Of a stretch of DNA of 64,000 nucleotides, positions 1 through 8,632 are shown one piece after another. Position numbers and translations under genes: made by a program. The notes under the pieces were generated by a model. That model worked only from the letters and a program-made list of their open reading frames with translations. It did no database searches and had not been told where the DNA came from. How positions within the stretch are numbered: position 1 is the stretch's first letter; each line of letters opens with the position of its first letter. This DNA comes from Calditrichota bacterium (lineage in GTDB: Bacteria; Electryoneota; RPQS01). The stretch is from contig JACJVZ010000001.1 in assembly GCA_020637445.1 (NCBI GenBank), forward strand, positions 1,841,519 to 1,905,518. Direction: 5' to 3'.

Positions 1-427
1 AAGTATACAGAGCGCGAGCCTCATAACCGGCTGTCACACCACGAGTTACCGATCTAAAATTTGGTTCAAGGATGATTTCCCGATAGTTCGGGCCAATACT
101 CTTGTAGACTTCAGCGGCCTTCTCCGGATTCAAGTGATAGAGTACCGATACTTCCAACTGAACGGACAGCCCTTCTTTGGACGGGACGGTCATAACCTCT
201 TTTGTTTCTTGAGTTTTGACCGAGAATTTGTTAATGGTCGCGAGCGGATTTCTGATGTTGACACCGGGCTTCAGAGTCGCTTCTGAGACTTTCCCAAAGA
301 AGTCCACGACACCGACGTGGCCGGCCGGAATGACGGTGAAGCAGCGGAAAATCAGAACAACGATGATCAACCCACCGAAGACTTTGAAGATCAGGCTGGG
401 GTTGGGTGTGGCAGTGTATGTGGTCAT
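1..427 (-). CDS. SPFH/prohibitin-like membrane protein (5' part only)
   Basis: The reverse strand is open from an ATG at 425-427 to the window edge (142 codons, no stop), so the 3' part lies outside. A GGAGGTG ribosome binding site sits about 8 bases upstream of the ATG. The translation begins MTTYTATPNPSLIFKVFGG, followed by one hydrophobic membrane anchor (about residues 16-32, LIIVVLIF) and then a prohibitin/SPFH-type domain: VIPAGHVGVVDFFGKV, LKPGVNIRNPL and SVQLEVSVLYHL are the usual landmarks. SPFH proteins form membrane-bound oligomeric assemblies linked to membrane organisation and AAA protease control. The start, anchor and domain order are seen; the specific role is not. It is divergent from the sucA operon. 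Confidence 0.85.
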   Translation of the reverse strand, partial: MTTYTATPNPSLIFKVFGGLIIVVLIFRCFTVIPAGHVGVVDFFGKVSEATLKPGVNIRNPLATINKFSVKTQETKEVMTVPSKEGLSVQLEVSVLYHLNPEKAAEVYKSIGPNYREIILEPNFRSVTRGVTAGYEARALYT

Positions 428-706
428 AAGAGAGACACCTCCGTATTGAAAAGTGTTGAAATTTCGTTGTGTAGGGTCTCTAAAGATGCGGAAATCGCAG
501 GGGAAAGGCAAACGGGCGCAGAATTACAATTTCGAGGCTTCTAACCCTGATTCCTTAGGGAGATTTAGTTGAGTATTGCAGGGGAAATTCGTAAACTCTA
601 TGCTTTAGGATGTTACGGGAAGCGCACTCGCGGAGAGTACGTCTCGTGAGCATGGGATAAACAGGACATATTGCCCGGAAATCGGGCGGGACACGAGCAA
701 AACAGC
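428..706. other. Divergent intergenic region between SPFH gene and sucA
   Basis: 279 bases with no convincing gene. Short frames here are overlapping, have no ribosome binding site and resemble nothing known. The region must hold promoters for both directions; the best candidate I see for the rightward operon is listed separately. The bases just before sucA (about 672-690) contain a small inverted repeat (gcccg...cgggc). Confidence 0.5.
569..597 (+). promoter_or_regulatory. Candidate promoter for the sucA-sucB-lpdA operon
   Basis: TTGAGT (569-574), 17-base spacer, TAAACT (592-597): 4/6 matches to each sigma70-type hexamer. It would leave a leader of about 100 bases before the sucA ATG. Assigned by eye only; many FCB bacteria use a different consensus. 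Confidence 0.3.
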
Positions 707-3421
707 ATGTCAGACCTGTCATTTTTGGTGAATGCGGATCCTCAGGTAATCGACGATATTTACGAAAAGTACCGTCAGCAGCCTGATTCGGTGGATCATG
801 GATGGAGAAAATTCTTCGAGGGGTTCGAGTTCGCGCGGACGCTCAACGGGCACGCGCCGCAGCAAGCTCCCGAAGAGATGGAAAAGGAATTCAAGGTGGT
901 CAACCTGATCGCGGCCTACCGTCAGCGCGGTCACCTGTTTACCAAAACGAATCCCGTCCGCAAACGCCGCAACTACGGCGGCAAGCTGACGCTTGAGAAT
1001 TTCGATTTGTCCGAAAAAGATTTGGACACGGTGTTTCAAGCGGGCACTCGCGTCGGCCTGGGCCCGGCGCCGCTGCGGGAGATAATTCGTTTACTCGACG
1101 AAACCTACTGCGACTCCGTGGGTGTGGAGTGGATTTTTATGCGCGATCCGAAGGTGCTCGATTGGCTCAAGGATCGTATGGAGAGCAACCGCAACCGCCG
1201 CCACTTCACGCATGAAGCGAAACGGCACACATTGCAAATGCTGACGCAGGCCGTGGTGCTCGAGAAGTTCATGCACCAAAGGTTCGTGGGACAGAAGCGG
1301 TTTTCTCTGGAAGGACTCGAGACTTTTGTTCCGGCGATGGACGCAATCGTCGAGCGCGGAGCGCTGCTGGGCATCCACGATTTCGTGATCGGTATGGCGC
1401 ACCGCGGCAGGCTGAATATTCTGACGAATGTCCTGGACAAAGACTACCGTCACATCTTCAACGAGTTTGAAGGCAAGCAATACACGGACGCGCAATTCTC
1501 CGGCGACGTGAAGTACCACCTCGGCCATTCCGTTGACAAGAAAACCAGAGCCGGTCTGCCTGTTCACTTGACCGTTATGCCGAATCCGTCGCACCTTGAA
1601 GCCATCAATCCGGTGGCTGCAGGAGTTTGCCGCTCGAAAGCGGACTTGAGATTTAACGGCGACTATCAGAAAGTGCTGCCGATCTTGGTGCATGGCGACT
1701 CGGCGATTGCCGGTCAAGGAGTCGTGTACGAGCTTCTGCAAATGTCGCACGTCGACGCCTACAAGACGGGCGGTTCGTTGCACATCGTATTGAACAATCA
1801 AGTCGGGTTTACGACCAACTACATAGAAGCACGTTCGAGCACCTATTGCACGGACGTCGCGAAGACGACGCTCTCGCCCGTGTTCCACGTGAACGGCGAC
1901 GACGTGGAAGCTGTGATTTACACCGTAGAGCTGGCGCTCGAATTCCGGCAGGAGTTCCAACGCGACGTGTTCATTGACATTTTGGGTTACCGCAAACACG
2001 GGCACAACGAAGGTGACGAGCCGCGTTTCACTCAGCCGGTCCTCTACAAAGCGATCGCCGCGCATCCGGACCCGAGGCAGATTTACGCGAAGAAACTCGC
2101 CGACGAAGGTACTATCCCGGTGGACGACTCCAAGCAGATCGAAAAGGACTTTCGGACAAAACTCGACAACGATTTCAGAACCGCCAAAGAAGTTTTCGAA
2201 ACGATGGCTCCGAGTTCACTGAAAGATTACTGGAAGGACCTGCGCTTCGCCCGTGCGGAAGATTTTGAAGAGTCGCCGGTGACGGGAGTCGAAATCAAGA
2301 CTCTCAAACGAGTCGCACAGGCGATCACCAAGCTCCCCGAGGACGTGCAGTTTATCAACAAGGTCGAACGAATCTTCCAAGACCGCCGCAAGATGATTAC
2401 TGAAGGGCGATTCGATTGGGCGATGGGCGAGCTGTTGGCTTATGGGACACTGTGCGACGAGGGATTTCACGTCAGATTGTCGGGACAGGATTCGAAGCGC
2501 GGCACGTTTTCCCACCGTCACGCGATGGTGCGCGTCGAAGATTCCGACAACGAATACTATCCGCTGCAGCATATCAGCAAAAAGCAAGGCACGTTCGAAA
2601 TTTGGAATTCGATCTTGTCAGAATATGCGGTGATGGGCTACGAATACGGTTACGCGATGGCATCGCCCAAATCGTTGGTTCTGTGGGAAGCACAGTTCGG
2701 CGATTTCGCGAACGGCGCGCAGATCATCATCGACCAGTTCGTAGCAGGTGCAGAACAGAAATGGCGCCGCGAAAACGGCTTGGTGCTGCTGCTTCCGCAT
2801 GGTTCGGAAGGACAAGGGCCGGAGCATACGTCGTGCAGGGTTGAACGCTATCTCGAAATGTGCGCGGGCACGAATATGCAGGTCGTGGCCGGGACATCGC
2901 CTGCGAATTTCTTCCACGTATTGAGGCGGCAACTCGCGCGTCCGTTCAGAACTCCGCTGATTGTGCTGACGCCGAAAAGCCCCTTGCGGCATCCGCTGTG
3001 CGTCAGTCCGATAGAAGAATTCGGTCCGGACAAAAGATATCAGGAAGTGCTTGACGACACGTGGACGACTCCGAAGCAGGTTAAGCGCGTGGTATTCTGC
3101 ATGGGCAAGTTTTATTTCGATCTTGTGAAAAAGCAGCGTGACGCGGATCGCAAAGACGTCGCTCTGGTCAGACTCGAGCAGATTTTCCCGCTTCCGAAAA
3201 AGCAGATACAGGCAATTCTCGACCGCTATCCAAAAGCCGAGTTTGTGTGGGCACAAGAGGAACCCGCGAATCAAGGTTGCTGGCCGTTTTTGAACCGCAA
3301 GTTTGATCAGGCAAAACTAAGAGTGATTTCACGAGATGAGTTTTGCACGCCGTCGGTCGGCTTCCCCGAATTGCATGACCGCGAACTCGCGGAGTTGGTA
3401 AACAAAGTATTCGCAAACTAA
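707..3421 (+). CDS. sucA: 2-oxoglutarate dehydrogenase E1 component
   Basis: Thiamine-diphosphate-dependent decarboxylase of the 2-oxoglutarate dehydrogenase complex (TCA cycle, cytoplasm); it transfers the succinyl group to lipoyl-E2. 904 residues from the ATG at 707, close to the usual 900-930. I prefer this ATG to the in-frame TTG at 671 because the product then starts MSDLSFLVNADPQ, followed by the DSVDHGWRKFFEGFEFA segment, which is how Bacteroidetes-type E1 proteins begin and mediates E2 contact. Other landmarks: GMAHRGRLNIL, NPSHLEAINPVAAG, HGDSAIAGQGVVYE, the GYRKHGHNEGDEP diphosphate/metal region, and a C-terminal transketolase domain ending near PSVGFPELHDRELAELV. Followed after 48 bases by the E2 gene and then E3: a complete three-gene complex. 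No frameshift or missing segment seen. Confidence 0.97.
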   Translation: MSDLSFLVNADPQVIDDIYEKYRQQPDSVDHGWRKFFEGFEFARTLNGHAPQQAPEEMEKEFKVVNLIAAYRQRGHLFTKTNPVRKRRNYGGKLTLENFDLSEKDLDTVFQAGTRVGLGPAPLREIIRLLDETYCDSVGVEWIFMRDPKVLDWLKDRMESNRNRRHFTHEAKRHTLQMLTQAVVLEKFMHQRFVGQKRFSLEGLETFVPAMDAIVERGALLGIHDFVIGMAHRGRLNILTNVLDKDYRHIFNEFEGKQYTDAQFSGDVKYHLGHSVDKKTRAGLPVHLTVMPNPSHLEAINPVAAGVCRSKADLRFNGDYQKVLPILVHGDSAIAGQGVVYELLQMSHVDAYKTGGSLHIVLNNQVGFTTNYIEARSSTYCTDVAKTTLSPVFHVNGDDVEAVIYTVELALEFRQEFQRDVFIDILGYRKHGHNEGDEPRFTQPVLYKAIAAHPDPRQIYAKKLADEGTIPVDDSKQIEKDFRTKLDNDFRTAKEVFETMAPSSLKDYWKDLRFARAEDFEESPVTGVEIKTLKRVAQAITKLPEDVQFINKVERIFQDRRKMITEGRFDWAMGELLAYGTLCDEGFHVRLSGQDSKRGTFSHRHAMVRVEDSDNEYYPLQHISKKQGTFEIWNSILSEYAVMGYEYGYAMASPKSLVLWEAQFGDFANGAQIIIDQFVAGAEQKWRRENGLVLLLPHGSEGQGPEHTSCRVERYLEMCAGTNMQVVAGTSPANFFHVLRRQLARPFRTPLIVLTPKSPLRHPLCVSPIEEFGPDKRYQEVLDDTWTTPKQVKRVVFCMGKFYFDLVKKQRDADRKDVALVRLEQIFPLPKKQIQAILDRYPKAEFVWAQEEPANQGCWPFLNRKFDQAKLRVISRDEFCTPSVGFPELHDRELAELVNKVFAN

Positions 3422-3469
3422 CCAGACTTTCCGCTCAATCGCGCGGAGAAGAACAAGGCAAATCCATAG

Positions 3470-4756
3470 ATGCTTGAAGTGAAAGTCCCCAGCCCCGGGG
3501 AATCCGTCAACGAAGTCACGATATCGAACTGGCTGAAGTCAGACGGCGAATTCGTCGAAGCGAACGACGAGTTGTTTGAGATCGAATCCGAGAAGGCGAC
3601 GCTCTCGGTGTCCGCCGAATCGAGCGGCGTGCTGAAGATTCTGATCAACGCAGGCACAACCGTTGAAGTCGGCGCGCTAGCGTGCACGATTGACGAATCG
3701 GCGACCGCAGGCGCTGCCCCGGTGAAAGCGGAAGCTGCTCCCGCGAAAGCCGAATCAGCGGAGCCTTCCGTTCCCGCACTGGCTGCGAGCAGCGGATCAA
3801 AGATCGCATCACCCGCCGCGAGCAAGATTTTGCGCGAAGCCGGAGTGAGCGCGGACAGCGTTTCCAACGGCAGCGGCAAAGCCGGCCGCGTTACGAAAGA
3901 AGACGCGGTTAAAGCCGCGGCTTCGGCAAAGTCTGTGCCGTCACCCGCACCCTCAGCAGCTCCGGCGGCGAGTTCGAACGGCCCGACGGCAGCTCCCGCG
4001 AAAGCCGCTCCGTCTCATATGCCGCCGCAAGCGCCGAAAGTTGCCTACACAGGCGAACGTGTCGAGCGACGCGAAAAGATGTCGCCGCTGCGGCAGAAAG
4101 TGGCGGAACGCTTGGTTTCCGTGCGCCAAACCACAGCGATGCTCACGACGTTCAACGAAGTGGACATGTCGAACTTGATGCAGCTCCGCAAGGACTACAA
4201 AGAAAAATTCCAAGAACAGCACGGCGTCCGGCTTGGGTTTATGTCGTTCTTCGTGAAGGCTGTGACGGAAGCTCTGAAGTACTTCCCCGCCGTGAATGCC
4301 TCGATCGAAGGCGACGAGATCGTCTATCACGATTACGTCGACATGGGGGTTGCTGTACAGGCACCCAAAGGGCTTGTGGTTCCGGTGCTGCGCAACGCCG
4401 AGAGTATGACCCTTGCCGACGTCGAGCGCGAAATCGAGCGGCTGGCCGGACGCGCGCGCAACAACCAGTTGACCATCGACGAAATGACCGGCGGCACCTA
4501 TACGATTTCTAACGGCGGCGTGTTTGGCTCTTTGATGTCGACGCCGATTCTGAATCCGCCTCAGAGTGCAATTTTGGGCATGCACAAGATCGAAGAACGT
4601 CCTATCGCACTGAACGGTCAAGTCGTGATTCGCCCGATGATGTACGTGGCGATGAGCTACGATCATCGCATCATCGACGGGCGAGAATCGGTCGGATTCC
4701 TCGTGCGCGTGAAGGAAAGTTTGGAAAATCCGGTGCGGATGCTCTTACAGGTCTGA
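3470..4756 (+). CDS. sucB: Dihydrolipoyllysine succinyltransferase (2-OGDH E2)
   Basis: Core acyltransferase of 2-oxoglutarate dehydrogenase; moves succinyl from lipoate to CoA. 428 residues. An N-terminal lipoyl domain (about residues 2-76) has the lipoyl-lysine in EIESEKATLSV (K42). An Ala/Pro/Lys-rich linker is followed by a peripheral subunit-binding domain (about 107-145, SPAASKILREAGV ... GRVTKEDAV), a second Ala/Pro linker and the catalytic domain from about 195. The active-site motif DHRIIDG (H399, D403) is intact near the C-terminus. Substrate assignment rests on adjacency to the E1 and on the ESEKATLSV-type lipoyl site typical of OGDH E2. Its lipoyl group must be attached by a ligase or by LipA/LipB; a lipoate-ligase-family gene lies at 54635-55270. 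Confidence 0.95.
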   Translation: MLEVKVPSPGESVNEVTISNWLKSDGEFVEANDELFEIESEKATLSVSAESSGVLKILINAGTTVEVGALACTIDESATAGAAPVKAEAAPAKAESAEPSVPALAASSGSKIASPAASKILREAGVSADSVSNGSGKAGRVTKEDAVKAAASAKSVPSPAPSAAPAASSNGPTAAPAKAAPSHMPPQAPKVAYTGERVERREKMSPLRQKVAERLVSVRQTTAMLTTFNEVDMSNLMQLRKDYKEKFQEQHGVRLGFMSFFVKAVTEALKYFPAVNASIEGDEIVYHDYVDMGVAVQAPKGLVVPVLRNAESMTLADVEREIERLAGRARNNQLTIDEMTGGTYTISNGGVFGSLMSTPILNPPQSAILGMHKIEERPIALNGQVVIRPMMYVAMSYDHRIIDGRESVGFLVRVKESLENPVRMLLQV

Positions 4757-4760
4757 GCTT

Positions 4761-4796
4761 CAGCCGGGTTGCGCGGGGCATGACCCGGCTCGGCGA
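4761..4796. repeat. Dispersed palindromic repeat, family A, copy 1
   Basis: Inverted repeat (gccgggt ... acccggc) of about 36 bases ending cggcgaag, in the gap between sucB and lpdA. Closely similar copies sit at 6226-6262 and 63226-63266, each directly after a gene or in a non-coding gap. Confidence 0.75.
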
Positions 4797-4822
4797 AGTG
4801 GAAAGAAAATCTCAATCAAATA

Positions 4823-6223
4823 ATGAAATACGATCTTGTAATTGTCGGGAGCGGACCCGGCGGGTATGTCGCGGCGATTCGCGCGGCGCAGTTGAAGATG
4901 AAGGTCGCGATCGTCGAGCGGTACTCGACGCTGGGCGGCACCTGCTTGAATGTCGGATGTATTCCTTCAAAGGCTTTGCTCGATTCTTCTGAACTCTATT
5001 TGCAAGCTGCGAAACATTTCGAAACGCACGGCATTGGCGTCAGCGGACTGAAAGTGGATTGGGAGACGATGCGCGGCCGCAAAGATTCGGTCGTGGGCGA
5101 CAACGTGAAGGGCGTCGCCTTCCTGATGAAAAAGAACAAGATTGACGTCTTTCACGGTCACGGGACATTCTTGGGTGCGGAAGCGCTGCGCGTGACGAAA
5201 GAGGACGGCTCCATCGAAGATATTTCGTTTGCGAAGGCAATAATTGCCACCGGTTCAAAACCCGCGGACTTGCCGTATGCAAAAATCGACAAGCAGAAAA
5301 TAATTTCGTCGACTGAAGCGTTGGCTTTGAAGAACGTTCCGAAGGAATTGGTAGTGATTGGCGCAGGCGTGATCGGCTGTGAATTGGGCTCGGTGTTTGC
5401 AAGGCTTGGCACGAAAGTGCGGATCGTCGAGTATTTGAATTCCGCAATTCCGACGATGGACGGCACGATGGGCAAGGAATTGGGCAAATCGCTCAAGAAC
5501 ATCGGAATCGATCTCTATCTCGGCCACAAGGTCAAAGCCGTCGAAACGAAGGGCAAGAAGATTAAAGTCGTCGCGGAAACACCGGGCGGCGAAGACGTCG
5601 AGCTGCCGGGCGACTATTGTTTGATGGCGGTCGGACGCAAACCCTATACGGACAAACTTGGACTTGAGAGTGTGAAAGTATCGACGGACCAGCGTGGATT
5701 CATCAAGGTGAATGAGCATCTCGAAACGGCGCATCCGGGAATATTTGCAATTGGCGACGTGATCGGCGGAGCCATGCTCGCACACAAGGCCGAAGAAGAG
5801 GGCGTGTTTGTGGCCGAGTATCTGGCCGGACAGAAACCGCATATCAACTACCGGGCGATTCCGTGGGTTGTGTATACGTGGCCGGAAGTCGCGGGGGTGG
5901 GATATACCGAAGAAGAATTGAAGCAGTCGGGCAGAAGCTACAAGTCAGGGAGTTTTCCGTACAAAGCTCTGGGTCGTGCGCGCGCGGCCAATGAGTCGGA
6001 AGGCGTCGTGAAGGTTTTGGCTGACAAGGAAACAGATGAGATATTGGGTGTGCACATGTTCGGCGCGCGTGCGGCGGACATGATCGCGGAAGCGGTGATC
6101 GCTCTGGAGTTCCGCGCATCGGCGGAAGACATCGCCCGCTCGTCGCATGCGCACCCGACGTTCACGGAAGCAATGAAAGAAGCATGTTTGGCCGCGACGG
6201 AGAATCGCGCGCTGCACCTTTAA
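4823..6223 (+). CDS. lpdA: Dihydrolipoyl dehydrogenase (E3)
   Basis: FAD-dependent pyridine nucleotide-disulphide oxidoreductase that reoxidises dihydrolipoamide with NAD+. 466 residues, normal length. FAD-binding GSGPGGYVAAIRAAQL at residues 8-23; redox-active disulphide in GGTCLNVGCIPSKALL; NAD-binding GAGVIGCELGSVFARLG; second FAD motif AIGDVIGGAMLAHKA; C-terminal catalytic His-Glu pair in HAHPTFTEAM. Third gene of the OGDH operon. No other E3 is present, so it probably also serves the second 2-oxoacid dehydrogenase complex at 56860-62320 (inference). Confidence 0.97.
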   Translation: MKYDLVIVGSGPGGYVAAIRAAQLKMKVAIVERYSTLGGTCLNVGCIPSKALLDSSELYLQAAKHFETHGIGVSGLKVDWETMRGRKDSVVGDNVKGVAFLMKKNKIDVFHGHGTFLGAEALRVTKEDGSIEDISFAKAIIATGSKPADLPYAKIDKQKIISSTEALALKNVPKELVVIGAGVIGCELGSVFARLGTKVRIVEYLNSAIPTMDGTMGKELGKSLKNIGIDLYLGHKVKAVETKGKKIKVVAETPGGEDVELPGDYCLMAVGRKPYTDKLGLESVKVSTDQRGFIKVNEHLETAHPGIFAIGDVIGGAMLAHKAEEEGVFVAEYLAGQKPHINYRAIPWVVYTWPEVAGVGYTEEELKQSGRSYKSGSFPYKALGRARAANESEGVVKVLADKETDEILGVHMFGARAADMIAEAVIALEFRASAEDIARSSHAHPTFTEAMKEACLAATENRALHL

Positions 6224-6225
6224 CC

Positions 6226-6262
6226 GTTCCGGCCGGGTGGCACAGGCCTAACCCGGCTCGAC
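6226..6262. repeat. Dispersed palindromic repeat, family A, copy 2
   Basis: ttccggccgggt ... acccggctcg, directly after the lpdA stop and before the glycosyltransferase gene. Could act as an intra-operon attenuator or 3'-end stabiliser; it lacks a T-run, so it is not a classical terminator. Confidence 0.75.
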
Positions 6263-6275
6263 AACAAGAGACATC

Positions 6276-7097
6276 ATGGGATTTGTCCGCTTAGAAGAAT
6301 TTCGGGAACGCCCCGAACGCGATATTAAGAAGGTCGTCTGCGTCATGCCGGCGTACAATGCCGCGCAAACGATAGAGATCACGCTGAAGTCCATACCCGA
6401 GGGATCGGTGCACGAATTCATCTTGGTGGACGACTGCTCGAAAGACGATACGGTCGAAGTCGCGAAATCTTTGGGGATCAAAGTGATCGCCCACGAGACA
6501 AACAAAGGCTACGGCGGCAACCAAAAGACGTGTTACGACGCGGCGCTGGCTTCCGGAGCGGACGTGGTGGTGATGATTCACCCGGACTATCAATACGACG
6601 GGCGGATCACTCCCGCGGTCGTCAGTCTCTTGAAGACGGGTACCGTGGATATGATTTTGGGATCACGAATTCGTTCGCGCCGTGAAACCCTCGAAGGCGG
6701 AATGCCGATCTATAAGTACATCTCCAACCGTGCCCTGACGATTTTTGAGAACATCATGCTTGGGCAAAATGCCGGTGACTTGCACACGGGATTCCGGGCC
6801 TATGCGCGCGAAGTGCTTGAAACGATCAACTATCATTCGAACAACGACGACTTCGTTTTCGATTCGGAATTTTTGGCGCAGGCCGTGTACCATAGGTTCA
6901 GAATTGGCGATGTGCCGATTCCGACGAGATATTTCGACGAAGCATCCTCCATTAATTTCCGCCGCAGCTCAAAATACGGATTGCTGACGTTGTGGGTAAT
7001 GCTGAAATTCAAGTTCGCGCAATGGGGGCTCCTGCGCTCACCTCTGTTCAAGAAGTCGCCGAGGATACTCGATGCGGCCGCCGCGCCGCCGCAATGA
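6276..7097 (+). CDS. Glycosyltransferase family 2 (dolichol-phosphate mannosyltransferase type)
   Basis: 273 residues with a GT-A fold: an N-terminal nucleotide-sugar site (VMPAYNAAQTIE, residues 23-34), VDDCSKDDT (D52/D53), and HPDYQYDG (D104/D108) in the metal/donor position. The middle contains the GSRIRSR and DLHTGFRAY segments typical of DPM1/DPG-synthase-like enzymes that transfer a sugar from NDP-sugar to polyprenyl phosphate on the cytoplasmic membrane face. It lacks C-terminal membrane helices, so it is the soluble type. It overlaps the next gene by ATGA, and that neighbour is a polytopic membrane protein that could use the polyprenyl-P-sugar (inference). Donor sugar unknown. Confidence 0.88.
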   Translation: MGFVRLEEFRERPERDIKKVVCVMPAYNAAQTIEITLKSIPEGSVHEFILVDDCSKDDTVEVAKSLGIKVIAHETNKGYGGNQKTCYDAALASGADVVVMIHPDYQYDGRITPAVVSLLKTGTVDMILGSRIRSRRETLEGGMPIYKYISNRALTIFENIMLGQNAGDLHTGFRAYAREVLETINYHSNNDDFVFDSEFLAQAVYHRFRIGDVPIPTRYFDEASSINFRRSSKYGLLTLWVMLKFKFAQWGLLRSPLFKKSPRILDAAAAPPQ

Positions 7098-8632
7098 GCA
7101 TAGGTAATAGAACTCACGCTGCCGTTTGGGTACGCGTGCTGTATGGCGCGATCTTTTTGGTCGCGCTTATTTATTCTATTGCACCGCCGTGGGGTCCGCA
7201 GGCGGATATTTGGGAGACATCTGCCGCGATCCAAGCGGTGTCGGATTCCCCTCTGCATCCGCGCAATCCGCTGCTCGACCTGCCGGGTGATACGTCGCCG
7301 CGGTTCACGCCGTATACGGTCGTGTGGGGCGTCGTCGACAAATTGTCCGGTCTGGAGTTGTTCACGACGGTTGCCATCGCCGGGCTTTTCAACTTGCTGC
7401 TTTTTCTCACAGGTTTGTCCCGGGTCGTGCGCACGCTGACGGGCGATCGCAATGCGTTTTTGTGGATTGTGCCTGTGATGCTGATAGGCTGGGGACACGG
7501 CTATGGCGAAGCGAACGGCTATCAGGCGGAACTCTTCTTTGCGTCGCTGCCATATGTCGGAATGTTTACCTACGGTCTGTGCTTTCACGGAATCGCAGAA
7601 CTGAACCGCTATCTCGAGAGCGGCGCTCGTTCCGGTTTGGTCGCGTATGCACTGATCGGAATTGCCGCATTCTTGACTCATCCGATTACGGCGATGATGT
7701 TATTTGTCGGCGCGTTTGCTTGGGCGGCGACACGTACGAAGTTCTCGAACCTGCTGCTGCTGCAAATTGTGCCACTCATTGCCTTAGCTTCAAGCTGGCT
7801 GTGGCCGTACTTCGACTACCCCACTCTGCTCTTCCGGGGAACGTCGGAAGATTGGTATCAAGTGCGGCTGTTCGACCACCAGATCAGTAAAGTCGGCCCG
7901 GCACTTTTGGGAATTTTGGTTGCGGGATATTTTGCTCTCCGCAAGCGCCATCTCGAAGTGGTGATCGCTCTCGGATGTTCGCTGGCGATCTATCTCGCAA
8001 GTTGGGCGCTGGGAATACAAATCGGCAGCCGTTTCATATTTTACGGTGCGATCTTCGCACATATGTGCATCGGTCTGTTTCTGTGGGAAAGCGGACTATT
8101 CCGTAAAGGCTTCTTTCATCAGCCGCTCATACGCACCGCGCTTGTGCTGCTGCTTGCCGCGGCAGTTTTTGTTCCCGGCTTGTATTACCGGGCGCACCGC
8201 ATTCAACGGCAATGGGTTCCGGCGATCGAACACTACGAACGCACACACGGTGATATTCTCGAACCGTGGGACGATCTCGGCATCGTTTTCGGCAAGCTCG
8301 ACGACACGTCCGTCGTGATGGTTGAAGACACTGTCGGCTGGCGAATTCCGGCCATGACCGGCGCACGACTCGTTGCGCAGGCCAAAGGTGATCCGTTGAT
8401 ACAAGATGAGGTCAACCGGCGCCGCTCCGACGTAACGAGCTTTTTCGACGACGATTTGGAAACCGGGGACCGGCTGCTGCTTCTGACAAAATATCATTGC
8501 ACGCACGTACTGGTAGACGAACGGCACGCCTATCGCAACAGCGCTACGCTGAAACGCGATTTGGGCTATCTGTCTATTCCTGCCATGTTCAAACCTCCTT
8601 ACCGACTATACAAAGTAAAAGACTTCGATTGA
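7094..8632 (+). CDS. Polytopic membrane protein, possible GT-C-type glycosyltransferase
   Basis: 512 residues from the ATG at 7094, which overlaps the glycosyltransferase stop (ATGA); a longer in-frame extension inside the upstream gene is unlikely. I do not recognise a named family. About ten hydrophobic helices are visible, beginning at residues 14-31 (LYGAIFLVALIYSIAPPWG). Between the first two is a loop with GPQADIWETSAAIQAV and SPRFTPYTVVWG, reminiscent of the acidic first extracytoplasmic loop of GT-C transferases that use polyprenyl-phosphate sugars. A soluble C-terminal tail of about 120 residues (from about RAHRIQRQWVPAIEH) follows. Role inferred from topology and from coupling to the polyprenyl-P glycosyltransferase gene. 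Stop and next start overlap (TGATG). Confidence 0.65.
   Translation: MSIGNRTHAAVWVRVLYGAIFLVALIYSIAPPWGPQADIWETSAAIQAVSDSPLHPRNPLLDLPGDTSPRFTPYTVVWGVVDKLSGLELFTTVAIAGLFNLLLFLTGLSRVVRTLTGDRNAFLWIVPVMLIGWGHGYGEANGYQAELFFASLPYVGMFTYGLCFHGIAELNRYLESGARSGLVAYALIGIAAFLTHPITAMMLFVGAFAWAATRTKFSNLLLLQIVPLIALASSWLWPYFDYPTLLFRGTSEDWYQVRLFDHQISKVGPALLGILVAGYFALRKRHLEVVIALGCSLAIYLASWALGIQIGSRFIFYGAIFAHMCIGLFLWESGLFRKGFFHQPLIRTALVLLLAAAVFVPGLYYRAHRIQRQWVPAIEHYERTHGDILEPWDDLGIVFGKLDDTSVVMVEDTVGWRIPAMTGARLVAQAKGDPLIQDEVNRRRSDVTSFFDDDLETGDRLLLLTKYHCTHVLVDERHAYRNSATLKRDLGYLSIPAMFKPPYRLYKVKDFD

Noticed and set aside
216..544. Two short forward frames at the left edge
   Set aside because: Overlap each other and lie opposite the SPFH gene, which has a clear ribosome site and family motifs.
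1091..2065. 324-codon open frame antisense to sucA
   Set aside because: Runs opposite an intact, strongly conserved enzyme gene; Arg/Val/His-rich composition with no start signal or family likeness. A shadow of codon bias.
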